The notes under the pieces: generated by a model
Told to the model about the DNA's origin: nothing
Databases searched by the model: none
Seen by the model: the letters and a program-made list of their open reading frames with translations, nothing else
Assembly: GCA_017407365.1 (NCBI GenBank)
Contig: JAFQWR010000217.1
Coordinates: 1-13,705 of the forward strand
Reading direction: 5' to 3'
DNA from: Clostridia bacterium
GTDB taxonomy: Bacteria; Bacillota; Clostridia; Christensenellales; HGM11417
DNA length: 13,705 bases
In this document: in pieces, positions 7,130 to 13,705 of the stretch
How positions within the stretch are numbered: the stretch's first letter is position 1
Layout: each line of letters opens with the position of its first letter
Translations under genes and position numbers: made by a program

Positions 7130-7717
7130 ATGGAATGGAGCGTAATGTTTTTTCTGAACAGCCTTTTGCTTGGTGTGGGGCTTGCGATGGACGCCTTTTC
7201 GGTGGCGCTTGTAAGCGGATTGAGCGAAACGAATATGAAAAGGCGCAAGATGGCGTTGGTTGCGGGTGTTTTTTCCTGCTTCCAGCTTTTCATGCCCCTG
7301 CTCGGCTGGGTCTGCGTGCATACCGTTGCACAGCTGTTTTCCGATTTTCAGAAGCTCATTCCGTGGATTGCGCTTGTGCTTTTGTGCTTCATCGGCGGCA
7401 AAATGCTGTACGAGGGTCTGCACAAAAAGGAAACGGAGGCACCTGCTCAGATTTTAGGTCTTGGCACGTTGCTGGTGCAGGGTGTGGCAACCTCGATTGA
7501 CGCACTTTCCGTAGGCTTTACCATTGCGGAATACAATTTTGTTATGGCACTTGTCTGCTGTCTGCTGATTGGCGCAGTCACCTTCGTGCTGTGCTACCTG
7601 GGCGTAAGCCTCGGCAAAAAATTCGGCACGGCGTTTGCGGGTAAGGCGTCCGTGCTGGGCGGCGCCATCCTGATTCTGATCGGTCTGGAAATTTTTATCA
7701 CGGGCATTGTCGGCTGA
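7130..7717 (+). CDS. mntP: Manganese efflux pump MntP
   Basis: 195 residues with six predicted membrane helices in two homologous halves, the usual size for MntP (about 188). The paired acidic motifs are clear: GLAMDAFSV (17-25, D21) and ATSIDALSVG (120-129, D124). These aspartates lie in the membrane and are needed for Mn2+ export in the E. coli protein. The pump expels Mn2+ when cytoplasmic levels become toxic. Control by the yybP-ykoY riboswitch just upstream fits this job exactly. The start at 7130 follows GGAGAAG (7114-7120) by nine bases. A nitroreductase follows after 94 bases with no terminator seen between, so they are probably one transcript. Confidence 0.95.
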   Translation: MEWSVMFFLNSLLLGVGLAMDAFSVALVSGLSETNMKRRKMALVAGVFSCFQLFMPLLGWVCVHTVAQLFSDFQKLIPWIALVLLCFIGGKMLYEGLHKKETEAPAQILGLGTLLVQGVATSIDALSVGFTIAEYNFVMALVCCLLIGAVTFVLCYLGVSLGKKFGTAFAGKASVLGGAILILIGLEIFITGIVG

Positions 7718-7811
7718 TGCGGCAGGTTTTTTTGCTGTGCGCGGCATTCAGGGGAAATAAAACGGGGAGGGCGGCAAAGCTGCACGCTACCCAAGGTGAG
7801 AGGTTAGCAAT

Positions 7812-8483
7812 ATGATGGATATTATGGAGGCAATGCGTTGCCGTCACAGCGTACGCAGATATAAGGATACCCCCATCGAGGGTGAAACACTTGCGCTTTT
7901 ACAGCAGGAGATTTCCCGTATCAACGAAGAAAGCGGTCTGCACATACAGCTGGTGTTAAACGAGCCCAAGGCGTTCGATTGTGCCATGGCTCGCTACGGC
8001 AAATTCAGCGGCGTAAATAATTATATTGCCTTAGTGGGCAAAAACGATACGCAATTGCAGGAGAAAACGGGCTACTACGGCGAAAGGCTGGTGCTTTACG
8101 CTCAGCAGCTGGGGCTTCATACCTGCTGGGTTGCGCTTACCTACAAAAAAATTCCGCAGGCATTCACCGTGCAAAAGGGCGAAAAGCTTGCGGTGGTCAT
8201 CTCTGTTGGCTACGGCAAGCTGCGTGGCTTGCCCCGTAAAAGCAAGAGCGCAGAGGAGGTCAGCAATATCACGCCGCAAAGCCCCGATTGGTTCCGTGCA
8301 GGGGTGGAGGGTGCGCTTCTTGCTCCCACCGCGATGAATCAGCAAAAATTCACCTTCACACTTATGCCGGATGGCTCTGTCCGTGCAAGGGCGGGCGTGG
8401 GCTTTTATACCAAAATGGATCTCGGCATCGCCAGATACCACTTTGAGGTTGCCTCGGGTAAGGAAATCCGCTGGATAGGATAG
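7812..8483 (+). CDS. Nitroreductase-family flavoprotein (TM1586 type)
   Basis: 223 residues. The N-terminus RHSVRRYKDTPI (11-22) is the typical nitroreductase FMN phosphate-contacting start. GYYGERLVLYAQQLGLHTCW (87-106) is the central helix region. APTAMNQQ (171-178) resembles the APSAMNSQ FMN motif but sits late in the chain, as in the circularly rearranged TM1586-like group (putative TM nitroreductase). MDLGIARYHFE (202-212) is the conserved end. Such proteins bind FMN and use NAD(P)H to reduce nitro compounds, quinones or flavins; the real substrate is unknown. A ribosome binding site, GTGAGAGG (7796-7803), supports ATG at 7812; a second ATG follows immediately at 7815 and could also be used. 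It is likely co-transcribed with mntP. Confidence 0.85.
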   Translation: MMDIMEAMRCRHSVRRYKDTPIEGETLALLQQEISRINEESGLHIQLVLNEPKAFDCAMARYGKFSGVNNYIALVGKNDTQLQEKTGYYGERLVLYAQQLGLHTCWVALTYKKIPQAFTVQKGEKLAVVISVGYGKLRGLPRKSKSAEEVSNITPQSPDWFRAGVEGALLAPTAMNQQKFTFTLMPDGSVRARAGVGFYTKMDLGIARYHFEVASGKEIRWIG

Positions 8484-8600
8484 GCTTTTATACAAGCGGC
8501 ACTATATCCCATCGTTAACCTTTTGGGTATTCATAAACCTAAGTGCGGCTTCATAAGCCTCTCAGACAGAGGTTAAAACAGAAACACCGTTTTTTCACCC

Positions 8601-8633
8601 CGACATTCTGCATCGCAGAGTGTCGTTTTTTTT
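8601..8633 (+). terminator. Strong intrinsic terminator of the mntP-nitroreductase transcript
   Basis: CGACATTCTGC (8601-8611) pairs with GCAGAGTGTCG (8615-8625) over an ATC loop, 11 pairs with one wobble, followed by eight T. Bases 8484-8600 before it hold no gene, only a small hairpin, CCTCT (8558-8562) with AGAGG (8568-8572), and a twice-occurring TCATAARCCT. Confidence 0.95.
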
Positions 8634-8699
8634 ATGCCCGTAAGGCGGAAAGGCATTACCCATTTGCCTTAAAGAGCGACCTGCGCGCATAGGTTTTAC

Positions 8700-8783
8700 G
8701 AAAAAAAGATATGCGATATAAAATAAGTACCAAAAAAATAAAATCATACCAAAAAAAAGAATAACCAAATAAAAAAATAAATA
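8700..8783. promoter_or_regulatory. A-tract-rich upstream region, possible UP element
   Basis: Directly upstream of the -35 box lie runs of seven to eight A. ACCAAA occurs three times (8729, 8748, 8764). Such A-tracts bend DNA and bind the RNA polymerase alpha subunit. No gene is seen between 8634 and 8857. Confidence 0.5.
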
Positions 8784-8812
8784 TTGACAGAATTAAAATC
8801 TCGTGTTATACT
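8784..8812 (+). promoter_or_regulatory. Strong promoter of the surface-protein cluster
   Basis: TTGACA (8784-8789), 17 bases, then TATACT (8807-8812). Only one base departs from the consensus hexamers. The predicted start is near 8819. Confidence 0.88.
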
Positions 8813-8821
8813 ATTACTAAG

Positions 8822-8837
8822 GTCAAGGCTTCTTGAC
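8822..8837 (+). repeat. Inverted repeat at the 5' end of the surface-protein mRNA
   Basis: GTCAAG-gctt-CTTGAC is a perfect 6+6 inverted repeat within a few bases of the predicted start site. It may be a 5' stabilising hairpin or an operator. It lies 9 bases before GGAGG (8847-8851). Confidence 0.55.
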
Positions 8838-8857
8838 AAATTGAATGGAGGAAAAGT

Positions 8858-10753
8858 ATGAAAAAATTTACCCTTGCAAGCTTAGTTCTTGTTATGGCAC
8901 TCGCTGTGCTATCTTTTGGTTTTGTTACCGTTGGTAACAACTATGCAGCTGCAGACGGCATTGCTCTTACCGAAGAGATTATGCTGCAAAATCCCAACAA
9001 GCTGCTCCCCGCACCCTATCATCCGGGCGCAGAAAGACTGAATATTGCAAACAATCAGATCTCCTCGTGGGAAGACGGCAACTTCTACTACAATGATGAA
9101 GTAGACAGCGTGCAGTTCCACTTCACCGCAAAGAAGGACAGCGGTCAGAGTATGCTGTTCGTTGGTCTGCATGTTGCGCAGTACAGTGTTCCCTGGGCTT
9201 CCACCGGTTACTTTGCATTCGTGCAGAACAAGGTGGTTGGTCTTTACAAGATTGACGGCTCCAAATCTAACTGGGAAGAAGCGCTTCTTGCCGAAAAGGT
9301 AACCGCAAGCACGAACATCTTCGACGGCAATACCCATGCAATATCCTTTGCAGTAAGCGGCAACTCCTTAACCTTCTCGATTAACAGCGAATCGTTAACC
9401 CTGCCTTTTGAGGGTGATCCCATTCCCGTAGAAAACACCGAGCTTTCCATGAGTGCAAACGGCCCCTTCGTTTATATGGTCGGCGAGCCTGCTGCAACCG
9501 AAAAGGAATATACCGGCGAATACACCAACCTGGAAGAGCTGATCAAGAGCGGTGCAATCCGTCCCGACTACAACTACGACAGCGTTGGCAACAACTACTT
9601 CAATACGATCGAAAACGGCTACGTTCTTTCCAACGGCTGCCTGATGAGCTTCTCTGCAAGCCTCACGGCTGTCACCTTTGACATCACCGTAACCGAGGGT
9701 AACTCCATGTTCTTTGCTATGAGAGCAAGAAACGGCGGCAACATCTGGGATATGACGGGCGGCTACATCGTTTGGCTGAATGGCACCACCTTTAAGTTCT
9801 ACGATGCAAGCGAAAAATGGGCAGACAGCCCCGTAATCCTCACCACCCTTGATGTAAACATCTTCGACAGAAACAGCCACAACATCAGAATGTACGCCTT
9901 TGACGACGAAAAGGGCAACGTACACGCAGGCTTCTCTGTAGACGGCGGCGCATTCTTTAAGATTATCGACAACAGCAACCCCGTTTATCTCACCGAGCAT
10001 ACCGAGTTCTATATGAACAACGTAAACGACGGCACCGTACGCTATAAGGTAACCGCACCCGAGGGCACCGCACACGCATACGGCGAGCCCAACGTTGTAG
10101 GCCCCACCTGCACCGAGGGTGGCTACACCGAGCAGGTTTGTGCAGATTGCAAAAAGATGGTTATTACCAACGAAACGGAAGCAACCGGTCACAGCTACGA
10201 TGCAGTGGTAACCGAGCCCGGCTGTATCTCCGGCGGCTACACCACGTATACCTGCTCCACCTGTAACGATAGCTATCAGGCTGACTTCACCGAGGAAACC
10301 GGCCACAGCTACGAGGCAGTGGTAACCGAGCCCAAGTGTGGCGAAAAGGGCTACACTACGCACACCTGCGGCGGCTGCAACGACAGCTACGTAGACAGCT
10401 ATGTCGACGCATTAGAGCACAACTTCGTAGCAGGCGAGGTAGTAGAGCCCTCCTGCACGGCAGGCGGCCACACCGTATATGAATGCACGAACTGCGACGC
10501 AACCGAAAACCGCGATATTACCGAGCAGCTCGAGCACAATTACGTAGAAATCTCCAGAACGGAAGCAACCTTCGACAATCCCGGCGAAATCGTATACGAA
10601 TGCGAGCATTGCAAGGATCAGCAGACGGAAGAAATCCCCGTGCTTGAAGAGGCTAAGCCCCTTTGTGTGGCATCTGTCGGCACCGAGGTGTTATTTGTAA
10701 TGGCGGCTCTTGCAGCGCTTGTTCTGCTCTTTGGCAAGAAGGTAAACAACTGA
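8858..10753 (+). CDS. Exported surface protein: two beta-sandwich-like modules, His/Cys repeat stalk, C-terminal membrane anchor
   Basis: 631 residues, not assignable to a named gene. A Sec signal peptide (1-32) has probable cleavage near NYAAADG. Two related beta-rich modules follow. Module A (about 60-210) carries VPWASTGYF and later NIFDGNTHAISF. Module B (about 235-400) carries FFAMRARNGGNIWD and NIFDRNSHNIRMY. Residues 406-590 are five His/Cys repeats of 38-39 residues. The end is a hydrophobic helix (about 610-625) followed by GKKVNN. No LPXTG sorting motif is seen, so it is probably held in the membrane by this helix. The modules look like LamG/concanavalin-like jelly rolls, which often bind glycans; no catalytic residues were recognised. 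The start is fixed by GGAGG (8847-8851). It leads a cluster of three related exported proteins. Confidence 0.82.
   Translation: MKKFTLASLVLVMALAVLSFGFVTVGNNYAAADGIALTEEIMLQNPNKLLPAPYHPGAERLNIANNQISSWEDGNFYYNDEVDSVQFHFTAKKDSGQSMLFVGLHVAQYSVPWASTGYFAFVQNKVVGLYKIDGSKSNWEEALLAEKVTASTNIFDGNTHAISFAVSGNSLTFSINSESLTLPFEGDPIPVENTELSMSANGPFVYMVGEPAATEKEYTGEYTNLEELIKSGAIRPDYNYDSVGNNYFNTIENGYVLSNGCLMSFSASLTAVTFDITVTEGNSMFFAMRARNGGNIWDMTGGYIVWLNGTTFKFYDASEKWADSPVILTTLDVNIFDRNSHNIRMYAFDDEKGNVHAGFSVDGGAFFKIIDNSNPVYLTEHTEFYMNNVNDGTVRYKVTAPEGTAHAYGEPNVVGPTCTEGGYTEQVCADCKKMVITNETEATGHSYDAVVTEPGCISGGYTTYTCSTCNDSYQADFTEETGHSYEAVVTEPKCGEKGYTTHTCGGCNDSYVDSYVDALEHNFVAGEVVEPSCTAGGHTVYECTNCDATENRDITEQLEHNYVEISRTEATFDNPGEIVYECEHCKDQQTEEIPVLEEAKPLCVASVGTEVLFVMAALAALVLLFGKKVNN
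10073..10627 (+). repeat. Five His/Cys protein repeats of 38-39 residues
   Basis: Histidines at residues 406, 445, 483, 521 and 560 are each followed by Cys at +11 or +12, then +10, then +3: C418/428/431, 456/466/469, 494/504/507, 533/543/546, and 582/585 in the last. The last copy has Phe572 in place of the first Cys. Repeats 2 and 3 are nearly identical in DNA over 30 bases (10190-10219 and 10304-10333, one mismatch), so they duplicated recently. Such 'GHxY...C...C-x-x-C' repeats are frequent in clostridial surface proteins; their role is not established. Confidence 0.85.
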
Positions 10754-10770
10754 TCAATCAATAAGAACAA

Positions 10771-10823
10771 GGGGCGTGTATAAGAAGCGGATGGTTCCGT
10801 TTGCTTCACGCCCCCCTTTTTTT
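10771..10823 (+). terminator. Intrinsic terminator or attenuator ahead of the lipoprotein gene
   Basis: GGGGCGT (10771-10777) pairs with ACGCCCC (10808-10814), and GAAGC (10784-10788) with GCTTC (10803-10807) stacks inside, leaving a six-base left bulge. Seven T follow (10817-10823). The T-run touches the AAGGAG ribosome binding site (10824-10829) of the next gene. No separate promoter is visible after it, so downstream expression probably relies on partial read-through. Confidence 0.8.
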
Positions 10824-10834
10824 AAGGAGAAAAT

Positions 10835-12277
10835 ATGAAAAAATTACTGAGTATTCTTTTGGTATTGCTGATGGCTGTGGGCCTTTTTGCCTGCAACGAC
10901 AACACGGATAATCCCAATCCTCCCACGCCTCCCGCAGGCTCCACGGGCGGAGAAATCACCGTGCCCACGCAGGAAAGCTTCAACTTCAACGACGCCCTTG
11001 CAAATGCAAGCGGCTGGCTTGGTCTGCAAAAGCAGAACCCCGTTTTTGATGAGCAGAACAAATTTGTCACCTTCCGCGAAAAATCCAATAACGTTATCAC
11101 CTATAACACCGTTGGTATGAGCACGGGTGACATCGAGCTGAAGCTGAAGGTGCAGATCAACAAAGATACCACCGCATACGTTGGCTTCAACAATCAGTCT
11201 GAGGACCTCAAAGCCTTCTGCTACGACGAAGGCAGCTATATGTATACCTTAGAGTTTGCAAACGACAGCAAGATGTACGTGAAAAAGTGGACGGACGGCG
11301 CAGAAAGCCTGCTTTCGGGCAGCAAGTCCTCGGCATCCGTACCCATCGCGCTTGCTTCCAGACTCACCTCCGTAAAAATCAGCGTTACCGAAAACGGCAG
11401 CAGCATTTCTATCGTTGTGTACGTTGGCGGTAAGGAAATGTTAAACGTAACCGACAGCAGTGATGCATATCTGGGCGGCGGCGCAATCACCCTTTCGTAT
11501 ATGGGCGCAGGCGGCATGGTTGTCGGCGCAAGAGATAGCGCAGACGCAAGCTATGTTGCACCCGAGCCTCTTGGCCTTTCCATCTACGATAGCCCCGATG
11601 TAGAACAGTTTACCACCGGTACGCTCAATCTTTTAGAAAACTTTGAAGCAAACTGGGTGGGCAGAGAGCGTATCTTCAGCTACGAAAAGGATAGCAAGGG
11701 CTATGTATTTACCTCGAAGGATAACCCCGAGGAGCCTCAGGCAGGCGTTACCGAGTATCAGGCAGTTTATAAAAACAAAATCTTCGGCAACGTGCAGATG
11801 GAATACAGCTACAATCAGGTTTCCAACGGCGAATGGACGATGTTCTGGCTCCGTTGCGTGCCCGAAAGCTCCACCGATGTTTCCATCTGGGGCAATAAAA
11901 AAACCGGTCAGAATACCAACGGCTATTCCATGCTGATTACCTTCGACGGCTACGTGCAGATTCATAAGTGGAACGACGGCTCACAGATCTGGCTGAACGG
12001 TCAGGGCACCAAGCTCCCCGGCCCCGTAATCGCTCTTCTGAACGACGCGAATCAGACCATCAACGTAAAGATGAGCATCGAAGAGGTGGAAATCGGCGGT
12101 AAGCCCTCCATCGAATTCCGTGTATGCGTAAACGATACCAACATTATCGTTGTGCAGGATTCCGATACTCCCTACTTAAATGCAGGCTATATCGGTATGC
12201 AGGGCTTTGCGACCAACAATAAGGTAGACAGCATCCGTCTGCTTTCCGCAACGGTAACCGATACCATTACGCTGTAA
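10835..12277 (+). CDS. Lipoprotein with two tandem beta-sandwich-like modules
   Basis: 480 residues, no named homologue recognised. The signal peptide ends in a lipobox, GLFAC, with Cys20 as the lipid-bearing residue. A proline-rich linker (about 24-36) follows. Two homologous modules are obvious. KKWTDGAESLLSG (150-162) mirrors HKWNDGSQIWLNG (377-389), and NVTDSSDAYLGGGAITL (204-220) mirrors VVQDSDTPYLNAGYIGM (439-455). This pattern, ending 'D-x-x-x-x-x-x-G-x-I-G', resembles LamG and DUF1080-type jelly rolls. It would sit on the outer face of the membrane. AGGAG (10825-10829) supports the start. It is 81 bases after the first surface gene, across a terminator, and 32 bases before the third, with no terminator there. 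A glycan-binding role is a guess. Confidence 0.8.
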   Translation: MKKLLSILLVLLMAVGLFACNDNTDNPNPPTPPAGSTGGEITVPTQESFNFNDALANASGWLGLQKQNPVFDEQNKFVTFREKSNNVITYNTVGMSTGDIELKLKVQINKDTTAYVGFNNQSEDLKAFCYDEGSYMYTLEFANDSKMYVKKWTDGAESLLSGSKSSASVPIALASRLTSVKISVTENGSSISIVVYVGGKEMLNVTDSSDAYLGGGAITLSYMGAGGMVVGARDSADASYVAPEPLGLSIYDSPDVEQFTTGTLNLLENFEANWVGRERIFSYEKDSKGYVFTSKDNPEEPQAGVTEYQAVYKNKIFGNVQMEYSYNQVSNGEWTMFWLRCVPESSTDVSIWGNKKTGQNTNGYSMLITFDGYVQIHKWNDGSQIWLNGQGTKLPGPVIALLNDANQTINVKMSIEEVEIGGKPSIEFRVCVNDTNIIVVQDSDTPYLNAGYIGMQGFATNNKVDSIRLLSATVTDTITL

Positions 12278-12309
12278 TAGCAAAAAAAATAAATAATAAG
12301 GAAAAGTCT

Positions 12310-13705
12310 ATGAGAAAACTGACTCTTTGGATTCTCTCTTTCGTTTGTGTGCTTGCGCTTTCGGTATGTATGGGCATAAGCACTGCCTTAGCAGACAGCG
12401 CGCTTGTGATTATGGACAGCGATGCGCTGGTAGAATCAAACGAGCTGTATAACACGCTGGACGTAGCAAAGGGCAAGCAAAAGCTGCAAAACATCAACGG
12501 TGTGGTAAGTAGCAGCGGCGACGGACATATGCTTTACGATGCCGAAATCGACGGCGTGGATCTTAACCTTCGCTTCACCTCCGGCACCAGCACCTTTATC
12601 GTTTTAAGAGCAACCAAGGAATGCGCCATCTGGGACGGCGGTCTTGGCTACTATCTGATGCTGGAAAAGAAAGGTAACGATACCACCGTTCAGATCATCA
12701 AGGGCGTAAAGGAAACTGCCAACGGTGACTTTGTGACGTTAAAAAGCAGCAAGGTCACGGGTGTGGATATTTACGACGGCGAAAAGCACAACATCCGCTA
12801 CGTAGCAGAGGAAAAGAACGGCACGGTGACCTTAACGGCTACCATCGACGGTAAGGAGCCCATCGTTGCAACGGATAGCGAAACCATCTGCCCCAAGCAG
12901 GGTACGCACTTTGTGATTTTGTCTGCAAGCAATCAGGTTATGTATAAGCTGTATTCCTCCACGGGTGAGGATATTACCTATGACGATGCAGAATACGCTA
13001 CCTTAACCGGTAAAACGATGCTCAAAAAGGCAAGCAACTGGTCGCTTGACGGCTCTCTGTACGAAAACGGAACGGTGAAGGGCTCCCGCGACCAATCCAA
13101 GGCGCTTTTCAACCGTGAGCTGAAAAACGTTGTTTACGATATCGATATCGAAATGAACATCGTTTCGAGCAGCTGGCTCGCCATTTACCTGAACGCAAAC
13201 AGATCGGACGTTCCCTGGAACACCGGCTTCCGTTCGGTAATGGTGCGCTTCGAGCCCTCCGCAATTCATATCGAATATTGGAATCCTCAGCTTTCCATCG
13301 CAGTAATCGACCGTGCAGGTGCAGGCATCAGCTACGGCGAAAAAATGAACATCAAGGTGGGTATGTTCGATATCGAAACCAAACAAGGCAACCAGACGGT
13401 TGTCTACCTTGAAATCAACGGAAAGGAAATTCATAAGGAGCCTCTTGCAATAGGAAGTGTTTCTATGAGTGCGGGTTATTTTGGTCTTGTAAACTACGGT
13501 CTTGCAACGTACACGCTCTATCCTACGGCACACGAGGTGGATGATATTCCCTCTGCAACGGATGGCATCAAGCTCGAAAGAGCAGACGAAAGCAACGTTA
13601 CCAAGGAAATCGCAACCGATGATTTTGCCATCATTGCTAACAGCTTCAACCCCTACTATTCGGTTGACGGCGGCACGATGAAGGTAGATGCCGAGCTTAC
13701 CATCA
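12310..13705 (+). CDS. Exported protein with related beta-sandwich-like modules, cut by the window end
   Basis: The frame starting at ATG 12310 is open for 465 codons to the last base, so the C-terminus and its anchor are outside. AAGGAAA upstream supports the start. The signal peptide ends near STALA-DS (about residue 28); LSVC at 17-20 is a poor lipobox. The first module (about 45-215) matches module B of the 8858 protein: IVLRATKECAIWDGGLGYY and DIYDGEKHNIRY. The second (about 235-410) matches its module A: YLNANRSDVPWNTGF. A third appears to begin near residue 428. The order B-A is the reverse of the first protein. It follows the lipoprotein gene by 32 bases and is likely co-transcribed with it. 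Function unknown; no catalytic site was recognised. Confidence 0.82.
   Translation, partial: MRKLTLWILSFVCVLALSVCMGISTALADSALVIMDSDALVESNELYNTLDVAKGKQKLQNINGVVSSSGDGHMLYDAEIDGVDLNLRFTSGTSTFIVLRATKECAIWDGGLGYYLMLEKKGNDTTVQIIKGVKETANGDFVTLKSSKVTGVDIYDGEKHNIRYVAEEKNGTVTLTATIDGKEPIVATDSETICPKQGTHFVILSASNQVMYKLYSSTGEDITYDDAEYATLTGKTMLKKASNWSLDGSLYENGTVKGSRDQSKALFNRELKNVVYDIDIEMNIVSSSWLAIYLNANRSDVPWNTGFRSVMVRFEPSAIHIEYWNPQLSIAVIDRAGAGISYGEKMNIKVGMFDIETKQGNQTVVYLEINGKEIHKEPLAIGSVSMSAGYFGLVNYGLATYTLYPTAHEVDDIPSATDGIKLERADESNVTKEIATDDFAIIANSFNPYYSVDGGTMKVDAELTI

Noticed and set aside
9395..10363. 322-residue minus-strand open frame opposite the first surface gene
   Set aside because: It is a reverse-complement shadow of the 8858-10753 gene, rich in Val/Gly/Ala/Cys from complementary codons, with no domain and no ribosome binding site logic. 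The plus-strand protein has a signal peptide, modules and regular repeats.
10073..10627. Possible CRISPR or DNA-level repeat array
   Set aside because: The periodicity is a multiple of three and follows a protein repeat; spacers do not exist and most copies differ at DNA level.
10660..10753. LPXTG sortase signal at the end of the first surface protein
   Set aside because: A hydrophobic helix and basic tail are present, but no LPXTG or close variant precedes them, so sortase attachment is not supported.
13003..13533. 176-residue minus-strand open frame opposite the last gene
   Set aside because: The plus-strand frame from 12310 is open through this region and has module homology with its neighbours, so this is a shadow.

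Overview
The window looks like a chromosomal segment of a Gram-positive anaerobe, probably a gut-type clostridial lineage (Bacillota). The evidence is strong AGGAGG-type ribosome binding sites, consensus TTGACA/TATAAT promoters, short intrinsic terminators, a yybP-ykoY manganese riboswitch, lipoprotein and Sec signal peptides, and a surface protein with the His/Cys repeats common in such bacteria. The exact taxon is inference. No tRNA, rRNA, CRISPR array, transposase or phage gene was recognised.

Region 1 (1-3560): the last codons of an upstream plus-strand gene and its terminator, then a minus-strand operon. A MarR-type repressor (3472-3068) is followed by a one-piece MacB-like ABC transporter with fused ATPase and permease (3007-326), closed by an intrinsic terminator at 267-306. 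The repressor promoter carries nested inverted repeats that are likely operators.

Region 2 (3560-8640): plus-strand housekeeping and transport genes. These are a PlsC-like acyltransferase with an extra C-terminal zinc ribbon (3830-5104), a GltS-family Na+/glutamate symporter (5230-6639) with its terminator, and then a manganese module. The module has a perfect -35/-10 promoter, a yybP-ykoY riboswitch with a readable terminator platform, mntP (7130-7717) and a TM1586-type nitroreductase (7812-8483), ending in a very clear terminator (8601-8633).

Region 3 (8640-13705): a surface-protein cluster behind an A-tract-rich strong promoter. Three consecutive large exported proteins (8858, 10835, and 12310 running off the window) are built from tandem copies of one family of beta-sandwich-like module. 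They are anchored in different ways: a C-terminal membrane helix behind a His/Cys repeat stalk, a lipid anchor, and a cleaved signal peptide with its C-terminus outside the window. The modules occur in opposite order in the first and third proteins. A strong terminator directly abuts the ribosome binding site of the second gene, so the cluster appears to be expressed at graded levels. This cluster is the least described and most interesting part of the window; binding to glycans is only a guess from the fold-like pattern.
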